A stretch of DNA of 50,607 nt from Cardiobacteriaceae bacterium (lineage in GTDB: Bacteria > Pseudomonadota > Gammaproteobacteria > Cardiobacteriales > Cardiobacteriaceae), in assembly GCA_030529365.1 (NCBI GenBank), contig JAUMXB010000018.1:1-50607 (forward strand), read 5' to 3'. Below, one piece after another: positions 43,165 to 50,607 of the stretch; position 1 is the first letter of the stretch, and each line of letters opens with the position of its first letter. The position numbers and the translations under genes were made by a program. The notes beneath the pieces are model-generated. The model made no database searches. It was given only the letters and a program-made list of their open reading frames with translations, and had not been told where the DNA came from.

Positions 43165-45623
43165 TGCAATCCCTGAAATCCCATCGCCGTCGCGATCCCG
43201 CCTTTGCCGATTTGCTCAATTATGCGGCGGTGATCGATGACGGCATCATCCTCAACAAGGACGGCTCGCTGATGGCCGCCTGGTATTACCGTGGCCAGGA
43301 TCTGGCCACGGTATCCTATGCCGAGCGCAACCGTATTTCCGCGCACATCAATGCCGCCTTTGTGCGGCTCGGCTCGGAATGGTGTCTGCACCAGGATGCC
43401 ATCCGCATCGAGAGCCGCCAGTATCCGCACCCGGAAGAAAGCCATTTCCCGGACTTCATCACCCGCCTGATCGACGAAGAGCGTCGCCTGCAATTCGAGA
43501 GCGAAGGCATCCACTACGAAAACCTCTACGTCCTGACCCTCACCTATCTCCCCGAGAAGGCGAGCGCCACCAAGTTCAGCGAAATGATGTTCGAGGACGA
43601 GCGCAAGAACCGCAAGACCAATGCGGCCGAAGTGGCGCTGCGCAACTTCAACGCCGCCATTGCCGACTTTACCGACCGCCTGTCCAATGTGCTCACCTTG
43701 CAGCGCCTGAAAACGGAAGTCTATGAAGACGCGTTCGGCAACGAGCAGGTGCAGGATCATTTCCTGAGCTATCTGCACCATGTGATCAGCGGCGACATGC
43801 ACCCCATCGATCTGCCGCCCTGTCCGATGTATCTCGATGCCGTCATCGGTGCCCAGGAGTTCCAGACCGGCATCATTCCCAAAATCAACGACAAGTTCAT
43901 CCAGGTGGTGGCCATCGAAGGTTTTCCGTCGCAGTGCCATCCCGGCATTCTCGCCGCCCTGGACAACATTCCCTGCACCTATCGCTGGAATACCCGCTTC
44001 ATCTTCCAGGATGCGGTGGACAGCAACGCCGCCCTCAACAATTACCGGCGCAAGTGGGAACAGCAGGTACGCGGCTTCGTCAACCAGATCTTTTTCTCCA
44101 AAGACACCAGCAAGGGGCATGTCAACCGCGATGCCATGGCCATGGTGGAAGAAACCAATACGGCCATTGCCGAGAACACCTCCGGTTTGGTGGCCTATGG
44201 CTATTACACCGCCACTATCATTCTGATGGACGAGAACCGCGAACGTCTGGAAGACACCGCGCGCAACATCAAGCGCATCATCAACAACCTGCATTTCTCC
44301 GCGCGGGTGGAAACCATCAATACCGTGGCTGCCTGGCTGGGCAGCCTGCCCGGCCATGTCGTGCAAAACATTCGCCGTCCGCTCCTCAACACCCTGCAAC
44401 TGGCCGACATGCTGCCGCTCTCCAGTGTCTGGCCCGGTCACGATCGCGCACCGTGCCCGTTTTACGATGAACACTCGCCGCCGCTGTTGCATGCCGCCAC
44501 CGACGGCAACACGCCGTTCCGGTTGAATCTCCATGTCGGCGATCTCGGTCATACCCTGATATTCGGCAAGACCGGCGGCGGCAAATCCACCGCGCTTGGC
44601 CTCATCGCCGCGCAATTCCGCCGCTACCGCAATGCCACCGTCTTTGTTTTCGACAGCGGGCGATCAATGGAGCCGCTGACCCGTGCGCTCGGCGGCGGGC
44701 ATTTCGATGTCGGCAACATGAACGAGAACGTCCTGTCCTTCTCTCCTTTGGCGTTGATAGAACAACCCAACGAACTGGCCTGGGCGCGTGACTGGGTGGA
44801 GACCCTGATCTCCCTGCAAGGTGTGAAAGTAACGCCGCAGCACCGCAACCTCATCCTGGATGCGCTGGAGAAATTGCGTGACGACCCGGAAAAGACCCTC
44901 ACCAACCTGGTGGTCAACATCCAGTCCATCGAACTCAAGGAAGCGCTTCAGGATTACACCATCACCGGTGCCTATGGCCAGTTGCTGGATCACCTCAACG
45001 ATAACTTGGCAGTTGGCCGTTTCTCGGTCTTCGAGATCGAGCAGCTGATGGCGCAAAACGAGCGCATCCAGCTACCGGTACTGCTCTATCTATTCCGGGT
45101 GATTGAACGGCAAATGAAAGGCCAGCCGTGCTTGCTGATTCTCGATGAAGCCTGGCTGATGCTGAGACACCCCGTTTTCCGCGAGCGTATCCGTGAATGG
45201 TTGAAAACCAAACGCCGGGCTAACTGCGCTGTTGTTCTTGCCACCCAGTCGCTTTCCGACGCGGTCAAATCCGGCATCCTGGATGTTTTGAGCGAATCCT
45301 GTCCTACCAAAATCTTTTTGGCCAACGACGAAGCGGAAAACGAAGACAACCGCGCCATCTACAAGGGCATGGGCTGCAACGACGCGGAAATCCGCCTGAT
45401 TGCCCATCTCGTCGCCAAGCGCGAATACTACGTCAAAACCCCGGAGGGGCGGCGACGCATCAATTTCGGTATCGGACCGATTGCCCTGGCATTCGTGGGT
45501 GTCAGTGACAAGGAAGGTCTGGCCGAAGTCCGGGCCTGTCACGCCAAATACGGCGAGGAATGGCCCATTCACTGGTTGGAAAACCACCAGATCGACTACA
45601 GCAAAGCCATGGAGCGTATATGA
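43161..45623 (+). CDS. trbE: TrbE, VirB4-type secretion ATPase
   Basis: An 820-residue ATPase: the N-terminal VirB4/CagE domain, Walker A FGKTGGGKSTALG (near 466-478) and Walker B CLLILDEAWLML (near 655-666), then the WLKTKRR and LATQSLSD motifs. It drives substrate movement and pilin extraction. Of two adjacent ATGs (43161 and 43164) the first overlaps the trbD stop. A longer upstream frame runs inside trbD. Confidence 0.97.
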   Translation: MMQSLKSHRRRDPAFADLLNYAAVIDDGIILNKDGSLMAAWYYRGQDLATVSYAERNRISAHINAAFVRLGSEWCLHQDAIRIESRQYPHPEESHFPDFITRLIDEERRLQFESEGIHYENLYVLTLTYLPEKASATKFSEMMFEDERKNRKTNAAEVALRNFNAAIADFTDRLSNVLTLQRLKTEVYEDAFGNEQVQDHFLSYLHHVISGDMHPIDLPPCPMYLDAVIGAQEFQTGIIPKINDKFIQVVAIEGFPSQCHPGILAALDNIPCTYRWNTRFIFQDAVDSNAALNNYRRKWEQQVRGFVNQIFFSKDTSKGHVNRDAMAMVEETNTAIAENTSGLVAYGYYTATIILMDENRERLEDTARNIKRIINNLHFSARVETINTVAAWLGSLPGHVVQNIRRPLLNTLQLADMLPLSSVWPGHDRAPCPFYDEHSPPLLHAATDGNTPFRLNLHVGDLGHTLIFGKTGGGKSTALGLIAAQFRRYRNATVFVFDSGRSMEPLTRALGGGHFDVGNMNENVLSFSPLALIEQPNELAWARDWVETLISLQGVKVTPQHRNLILDALEKLRDDPEKTLTNLVVNIQSIELKEALQDYTITGAYGQLLDHLNDNLAVGRFSVFEIEQLMAQNERIQLPVLLYLFRVIERQMKGQPCLLILDEAWLMLRHPVFRERIREWLKTKRRANCAVVLATQSLSDAVKSGILDVLSESCPTKIFLANDEAENEDNRAIYKGMGCNDAEIRLIAHLVAKREYYVKTPEGRRRINFGIGPIALAFVGVSDKEGLAEVRACHAKYGEEWPIHWLENHQIDYSKAMERI

Positions 45624-46390
45624 ACCGCACAGTCAAGAAAACCCTGCTCACCATCGCCTTCGCTGCCACCGCTCTCGGCCACCACGCCCACGCGGGCGCG
45701 ATGACCGGCGGTGCCACCGAGCCGACGCAAATCATGAACAACATCGAGCTGCTGCTCAGCAACATGCAGCTCGCCACCGAGGTGAAAACCACCATCGACC
45801 AGCTGCAAACCATGTACACCAACCTGAAAAAATTGCAGGATTTTGTCAACAACGGCGATGCCGTCATTGCCGAACTCACCAAATTGAGCGAGGTCATCCA
45901 GGTAGGTCAGGCGCTTGCCTACGATGCCAACAACCTCTCGCAAATGTATGCCGAGCGCTACCAGGACTTCGAGCAGTTTGCCGAGATGACCAGCAAAAAC
46001 CAGGGCAAGCGTGACGAGAGCTGGGAGAAGGACCGCTATCAGAAATGGTCGCGGCAAAATCTGGACAGCGTGCACAGCGCCCTCAATGCTGCCAATCTGC
46101 AATCCAAATATTTCTACAGCGAGGCGGCCGCCATCCAGGAAATCGAGCGCAAGGCACAAAGCGCCGAAGGCCGTGATCAGCTCTTGCAAGCGGGGGTTGA
46201 AATCGCCGCGCTGCAAGCCAACCAAATGATTAAATTGCGCCAGATGATCGCCTCCGACATGCAGATGCAGGCCAACTATCAGGCAAGCCTCATCGATCGC
46301 CAGGCGGAGAAGGACGCCTGGAAGGTCGAAGCGCTGAAAGACCATGACGCCAGGGACAAAAATCCCGGCGGCTACAACAAGCGCTGGTAA
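45620..46390 (+). CDS. trbJ: TrbJ, VirB5-like protein
   Basis: A 256-residue exported protein: signal peptide (MNRTVKKTLLTIAFAATALG..., cleavage near HAHA-G), then a mainly helical body with IDQLQTMYTNLKKLQDF. VirB5 homologues sit at the pilus tip or help pilus assembly. The start overlaps the trbE stop (ATGA). Confidence 0.92.
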   Translation: MNRTVKKTLLTIAFAATALGHHAHAGAMTGGATEPTQIMNNIELLLSNMQLATEVKTTIDQLQTMYTNLKKLQDFVNNGDAVIAELTKLSEVIQVGQALAYDANNLSQMYAERYQDFEQFAEMTSKNQGKRDESWEKDRYQKWSRQNLDSVHSALNAANLQSKYFYSEAAAIQEIERKAQSAEGRDQLLQAGVEIAALQANQMIKLRQMIASDMQMQANYQASLIDRQAEKDAWKVEALKDHDARDKNPGGYNKRW

Positions 46391-46395
46391 TCGCG

Positions 46396-47925
46396 ATGTG
46401 TCCGCCCCTGTTTTCCAAACGCGCAGCACTGGCCCTGGGGCTGGTGCTGCTCATGCTGTTGCCGCTCTCTTCCTTCGCCCAGGAAGCAGAAGTGATCCGC
46501 ACCATCACCAACAATTTCGAGCAAATCAGCAATGGCTGGCATGACAAACTGCGCCCGGCGGTGCTCTATGTCTTCTGGGCGCTTGCGGCAATCAGCTGGG
46601 CCTATACCGGCATTACCCTGGCGCTCAAGGGTGCGGACATGCCGGAACTGATGAGCGAGCTGGTCAAGATCATCCTCATCACCGGTTTCTGGCTCTATGT
46701 CATCGAGAACTCGGTCGAGATCTGCAACGCCATCATCAACTCGCTGGCAAAAGCCGCAGGCATCGCCGGGGGTGCCGGTGCGACGGGAGTGGCACCCGGT
46801 GACATCATCAACCATGGCCTGGAACTCGCCAATGCCGTGATCGAACAGGGCGGTTTCTTCGATGCGCTGATTTACGGCATTCTCGCGCTGTTCATTCTCA
46901 TCGCCTATTTCTTCATTGCCGGCGTTCTGTTCGTGGTCATGGTGGAAAGCTATATCGTCTCCGGTGCCGGCATCATCCTGCTCGGTTTTGGCGGCAGTCC
47001 CTGGACGTCGGACGTGGCCAAAAAGTACCTGATTTTTGCGCTGTCCATCGGTCTCAAGCTGTTTGTGACCCTGCTGGTGATCTTTTTTGGCGAAGCCCTG
47101 GTGCGCGGACAACTGAACGCGCAAAGCGAGATCAAGCAGATCTTTGCGATCGCGGGGATTATCGCGCTCATCGCCTATCTCACCAATCGTTTGCCGACGA
47201 TGGCGCAGTCCCTGATTTCCGGGGCATCGTCAAGCGGTCCGGCCGATGTGCGCGGCACAGCCGCCGTGGCCGGGCGTGCGGCTGCTGCCGGCATCATTGC
47301 CGCCCTGGGCACAGGTGCGGCGCTGCATGCCGCGCACCGCTCGGCACGCGACAGCACTTCGGGCGAGAGCAACCCGACCTTGGCGGCAGCCGCTGCGGTC
47401 GGCATCCCGGCCATGATGGCGATGAACCCGGCGGCAAGTACTGCGGCAAATCCAACATCAGACGGCGGCGGCACAGCCGCCGGATCATCCGCCAACCGGA
47501 CAAATGGCGGTTCGCGCGCCGCCACGTCTTCGGGCCCCTCGACAGCGCGTGCTGATCAGAAAGGTGATGCCGGCCAGGCCGGCAAAACCGGCACACCCGA
47601 TGCCGACAAAGAAGCCGGAGCGGAGACCAGCGCCGGCGCGGCCACCACCGTGGAAGCGGCGGGAGTCATGGCCGAGATGGCCGGCAGTGCGGCAGCTGCG
47701 GATGACGCCACTGTCCAGGCGGCAAGCGGCGGCAAACCGGGACGCATGGCCAGGGCGCGCGCCTATATGCAAGCCTTTGCCAGTGCCTATGCCCAGGGCG
47801 TGGCCGGTGTGGCCGGCGATCGCATGCGCAATCCGCAAAGCCGGCGCTACGCCTCGCCTTTCGATGTCGGTGCCAAGATCCGCGAACAAAGCCTGTCCCA
47901 AAAAATCGACAAACTTGATGAGTAA
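46396..47925 (+). CDS. trbL: TrbL, VirB6-like polytopic membrane protein
   Basis: A 509-residue protein with a signal-like start, five or six membrane segments (about 55-285), and a long Ala/Gly/Ser/Thr-rich cytoplasmic tail (about 285-470) ending in a basic RARAYMQAFASAYAQG segment. The conserved SGAGIILLGFGGSPWT lies between helices. It forms part of the inner-membrane channel. Only five bases separate it from trbJ, so trbK (entry exclusion lipoprotein in RP4) is absent here. Confidence 0.93.
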   Translation: MCPPLFSKRAALALGLVLLMLLPLSSFAQEAEVIRTITNNFEQISNGWHDKLRPAVLYVFWALAAISWAYTGITLALKGADMPELMSELVKIILITGFWLYVIENSVEICNAIINSLAKAAGIAGGAGATGVAPGDIINHGLELANAVIEQGGFFDALIYGILALFILIAYFFIAGVLFVVMVESYIVSGAGIILLGFGGSPWTSDVAKKYLIFALSIGLKLFVTLLVIFFGEALVRGQLNAQSEIKQIFAIAGIIALIAYLTNRLPTMAQSLISGASSSGPADVRGTAAVAGRAAAAGIIAALGTGAALHAAHRSARDSTSGESNPTLAAAAAVGIPAMMAMNPAASTAANPTSDGGGTAAGSSANRTNGGSRAATSSGPSTARADQKGDAGQAGKTGTPDADKEAGAETSAGAATTVEAAGVMAEMAGSAAAADDATVQAASGGKPGRMARARAYMQAFASAYAQGVAGVAGDRMRNPQSRRYASPFDVGAKIREQSLSQKIDKLDE

Positions 47926-47930
47926 GCACA

Positions 47931-48650
47931 ATGAGCAAGAAAGAACCTGATCTCAAAGACATCCATTCCCCGTATCTGGCGGCGCGACGCGAGTGGAACG
48001 AACGCTACGGCGACTATATCCAGTCCGCGAAAATGTGGCGCATGGTGGGCCTCCTGGGGCTGCTGATCGGCATGGTATCCAGTGCCGGCACCATCTACTT
48101 TGCCGGCCAGAACAAGCTGATCCCCTATGTGGTGCAGGTCGATGAGCGCGGTGCCACGGTAGAGGTCTATCCGGCAAGCCGCATGGGGCCGGTCGATCCG
48201 CGCATCGTGCGTGCCCAGCTCGCCCAGTTCATCCGCGATCTGCGCGGGGTGAGCGCCGACATGACGGTCGCCAAAAATGCCATCCGCCGCCTTTACACGC
48301 ATCTGGACAGCAGCAGCCAGGCCAGCACCGTCATCAACCAGTATTTCAAGGAAAACGATCCGTTCAAGAAGGCGCAGAAGAAGACGGTGGGCGTTGACAT
48401 CCTGCAACTGCTGCCGCTCTCGGAGAATACCTGGCAGATCGAATGGTCGGAACAGGAATACGGCCGCGACGGCAAGATCCTCGGCAAGAGCAATTACACC
48501 GCCACCGCCACGGTATCGGTCGGCAACAACATCAGCGAACAGACCATACTCAGCAATCCGATCGGCCTTGCCGTGGATGAAATCCACCTCTCGGCCGACT
48601 TCAAAGACAAAACCCAACCGGAAAAAGGACTCTCCCATGAAACGCAATAA
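47931..48650 (+). CDS. trbF: TrbF, VirB8-like protein
   Basis: A 239-residue bitopic protein: short cytoplasmic N-terminus (NPYLAARREWNERYG-like), one membrane helix (about 37-57), and a periplasmic domain with PYVVQVDERG and TWQIEWSEQEY. VirB8 homologues nucleate the channel in the inner membrane. Its end overlaps trbG by 14 bases. Confidence 0.94.
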   Translation: MSKKEPDLKDIHSPYLAARREWNERYGDYIQSAKMWRMVGLLGLLIGMVSSAGTIYFAGQNKLIPYVVQVDERGATVEVYPASRMGPVDPRIVRAQLAQFIRDLRGVSADMTVAKNAIRRLYTHLDSSSQASTVINQYFKENDPFKKAQKKTVGVDILQLLPLSENTWQIEWSEQEYGRDGKILGKSNYTATATVSVGNNISEQTILSNPIGLAVDEIHLSADFKDKTQPEKGLSHETQ

Positions 48651-49527
48651 TCTACTGATGGCGGCCGTATGCCTGCCCATGCTGGCACTCGCCAACGGCG
48701 AAGGTTACGCCGTACCGGACATCGCCGGCGATGCCGCGCCGCTGCCCTTGCTCAACAACGAAACGCCACTGTCGGAACGCGATCATGCCGCCCTCAAATA
48801 TGCCAACCAGTGGCTGCAAGGGCAACGCTATCCCTATCGTGACGGTGATCGCGTCGTCTATCTCTACGGCTCCGGGCAACCGACCCTGGTATGCGCGCCG
48901 CTGGAATTGTGCGTGATCTATTTCCAGCCGGGCGAACGGGTGGTGGAAAACGGCGTACATCTCGGCGACAGCGTGCGCTGGCTGGTCTCACCCGCCATCG
49001 GTGCGGACGATCGCACGCAATTGGTGGTCAAACCGGTGGACGTGGGCTTGTCCACGTCCATGGTGGCGGTGACGGACAGACGCACCTACCACATCAAGCT
49101 GATCAGCCGCCGCCGTGACCACATGCCCGGCATTGCCTTCAAGTATCCGGGCGACATGGCGGCACAGTGGGCGGAATATCACCAAAAGGCGCAACAGAGC
49201 AAGGCGCACCAGTCCACGCCGGAAGGCGTGGCACTGGCCGATCTGGATTTCAACTACCGCGTGGATGGCTGCGACGGCTGCGATTTCCGGCCGGTCCGCG
49301 TCTATAACGACGGACAGCAAACCATCATCGAGATGCCGCGCCGCGTCAACCACAGCGACGCCCCGGCACTCCTGGTGCGCAGTGGTCAGGGCGACCAGCT
49401 GGTGAATTACCGCCTGCAAAACGGCAAGTACATCGTGGACCGCCTCTTCAACGAAGCGGTCCTCATTCGCGGCGTCGGCCGCAAGCAGGAAACCGTGAAA
49501 ATCGTCTGGAAAGGAGAACGCTCATGA
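48637..49527 (+). CDS. trbG: TrbG, VirB9-like protein
   Basis: A 296-residue exported protein: signal peptide (MKRNNLLMAAVCLPMLALA), an N-terminal beta domain (GDRVVYLYGSGQPTLVCAPLELCVIYFQPGE shape), and a C-terminal domain (FRPVRVYNDGQQTIIEMP, then VDRLFNEAVLI). It forms the outer-membrane core complex with TrbH and TrbI. An in-frame longer version is inside trbF. Confidence 0.94.
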   Translation: MKRNNLLMAAVCLPMLALANGEGYAVPDIAGDAAPLPLLNNETPLSERDHAALKYANQWLQGQRYPYRDGDRVVYLYGSGQPTLVCAPLELCVIYFQPGERVVENGVHLGDSVRWLVSPAIGADDRTQLVVKPVDVGLSTSMVAVTDRRTYHIKLISRRRDHMPGIAFKYPGDMAAQWAEYHQKAQQSKAHQSTPEGVALADLDFNYRVDGCDGCDFRPVRVYNDGQQTIIEMPRRVNHSDAPALLVRSGQGDQLVNYRLQNGKYIVDRLFNEAVLIRGVGRKQETVKIVWKGERS

Positions 49528-49928
49528 AAACCTTTATGCTGGCGCTTGCGGCCGCGCTTGCCTTGAACGGCTGTGCCACCCTGCACCTGGACAACTATGA
49601 AGACAGCAGCTTGAGCCGGGAAGAAATGCAGTTTGTCGCCAAAGACGGCAGCGACATGCTCGCCGCCCATTATCCGCCGGGCAAGACTGCCCTTGCCCTG
49701 AAACCGGCCGGTCCCTTTGGCCAGTATCTGGTCGATGCCCTGCGTGCCCAGGGTTTTGGAGTGGAAGAACAGGCACCTGTCACCCTGTATTACCTCCTCG
49801 ATGTCATGGACGGGCAGCACTATCGCCTCGGTCTGATCACCAAGGACTGGCGCAGTGACGCCAGCTATCGCCGCGATGCCGGCAATACACTGGTTCGCGC
49901 CGATCACACGCAGCGGGTGGCACCATGA
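49524..49928 (+). CDS. trbH: TrbH, VirB7-like lipoprotein
   Basis: A 134-residue lipoprotein: lipobox LNGC with Cys17, then a small soluble domain unlike other proteins I know. In the P-type (trb) systems TrbH is the core-complex lipoprotein and sequence is poorly conserved, so the call rests on lipobox and position between trbG and trbI. Overlaps both neighbours by four bases. Confidence 0.83.
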   Translation: MKTFMLALAAALALNGCATLHLDNYEDSSLSREEMQFVAKDGSDMLAAHYPPGKTALALKPAGPFGQYLVDALRAQGFGVEEQAPVTLYYLLDVMDGQHYRLGLITKDWRSDASYRRDAGNTLVRADHTQRVAP

Positions 49929-50607
49929 GCGGCGTCCTCGATCCCGGCAGCTCTCCCCAGGGCAACAGCGGCACTGTGCGCCGCCTGAACAAGCTGCCGA
50001 TGATCATTGCCTTTGCGGTGATGTGCGTGGTGGTCTTCGGTATCGTCTATGCGCTGTACGCGCGCAGCAAGGTACGCGAATTGCAGGCGAGCCAGGCGGC
50101 CGCCGGCAGCATCAGCAACAACGCCATGGCCGACAAGCTCCTTGCCGGCGTTGGCGACGGCATTGCCGACAGCCATTCGGAAACCATCATCATCGACAAT
50201 ACCCAGCCCACCCCGGAATTGCCTCCAGCCGAAACAGTCCTGCCCACGGAAGTCATCGCCGAAGAGCAACCCAAGGAAGACGAAGAGGCCAGACGGATTG
50301 CCGGACTGGTACGGGAGTTTCGGGAACGGGGTTATTACGACGCCCTGGTCTCAAGCACTGCCGTTGCCGGCAAACCGGCCTATGGCGAAGGGCAGGACGA
50401 ACAAAAAGATCCCGCACAAAGTCTTGAACAAACCCGCTCTGCCCTGCAAGCGGCTGCCCTGGGCAAGGCGCTCGGTGGCCAGGGCATTGCTGCGCCCGGT
50501 CTGGACGGCATGGAAAGCCTGCTGGGGGAACGTGATCCCAATCTGCGCCTGCGCAAGGCCGCCTTTGCCGAAACCGACAATCCTTACGGCTACCGGCTCT
50601 CCGTGCG
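49925..50607 (+). CDS. trbI: TrbI, VirB10-like protein (partial, runs off the window)
   Basis: The first 227 residues are present and no stop occurs before the end. It starts MSGVLDPGSSPQG, has a cytoplasmic basic stretch (RRLNKLP), one membrane helix (about 25-45), and a long Pro/Glu-rich periplasmic linker (PTPELPPAETVLPTE). The C-terminal beta-barrel that spans the outer membrane lies outside the window. The ATG overlaps the trbH stop. Confidence 0.9.
   Translation, partial: MSGVLDPGSSPQGNSGTVRRLNKLPMIIAFAVMCVVVFGIVYALYARSKVRELQASQAAAGSISNNAMADKLLAGVGDGIADSHSETIIIDNTQPTPELPPAETVLPTEVIAEEQPKEDEEARRIAGLVREFRERGYYDALVSSTAVAGKPAYGEGQDEQKDPAQSLEQTRSALQAAALGKALGGQGIAAPGLDGMESLLGERDPNLRLRKAAFAETDNPYGYRLSV

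Noticed and set aside
43095-44615. Leftward 506-codon frame opposite trbE
   Set aside because: Antisense shadow of trbE; it has no ribosome-binding site and no recognisable motif.

Overview
The window looks like a gammaproteobacterial chromosome carrying the edge of an integrated conjugative element. The evidence is gene content and order: 4.5S RNA-dnaX-ybaB-recR, surE-nlpD, rplU-rpmA-obgE, cysS next to cyclophilins, and lpxH. A Cardiobacteriaceae-like host is only a guess; no sequence search was possible. Coding DNA is GC-rich, and the gaps between chromosomal genes are strikingly AT-rich.

Chromosomal part (1-28553). It holds a two-receiver response regulator, a NadM-type NMN adenylyltransferase/Nudix protein, recR, ybaB, dnaX and the 4.5S RNA. 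Next is a leftward surE-nlpD-nudF cluster that ends in a large secreted ankyrin/peptidoglycan-binding/coiled-coil protein. Then come deoD, cysS, two overlapping cyclophilins, lpxH, an M19 dipeptidase, nnrS, obgE-proB, rplU-rpmA, tRNA-Val, an isochorismatase-family hydrolase, livHMGF without a binding-protein gene, pyrE, mgsA, tRNA-Arg, ttcA, tRNA-Thr and tRNA-Leu.

Scattered through the gaps of this part are ten copies of an AT-rich element of about 100 bp built on the palindrome AAGCGCTT. Where two octamers are present (six copies) they start exactly 31 bp apart, with a second palindrome (GAGAAAATTTCTC-like) midway. I see no copy in the conjugative part. This is the most interesting unexplained signal here.

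Conjugative part (28554-50607, continuing beyond the window). Just after tRNA-Leu(CAG) there is an inverted repeat and three GGCGTAA repeats, a plausible attachment region. An RP4 (IncP)-like transfer module follows, diverging from one oriT at about 39.69-39.81 kb. Leftward run traJ, traI (relaxase), traG (coupling protein), traF (peptidase), topB, a traB-like gene, a virB1-like transglycosylase and a traC-like primase. Rightward run traK, traL, traM and the mating-pore genes trbB-C-D-E-J-L-F-G-H-I, with trbI cut by the window end. Most neighbours overlap by 1-4 bases, so each arm is probably one operon. TraI with TraJ/TraK would nick oriT, TraG would pass the DNA-protein complex to the Trb channel, TraF would mature the TrbC pilin, and the TraC-like protein would prime and perhaps protect the incoming strand. 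No integrase, excisionase, partition or cargo gene is visible, so whether this is an ICE, an integrated plasmid or an assembled plasmid edge is inferred from the tRNA-Leu position.
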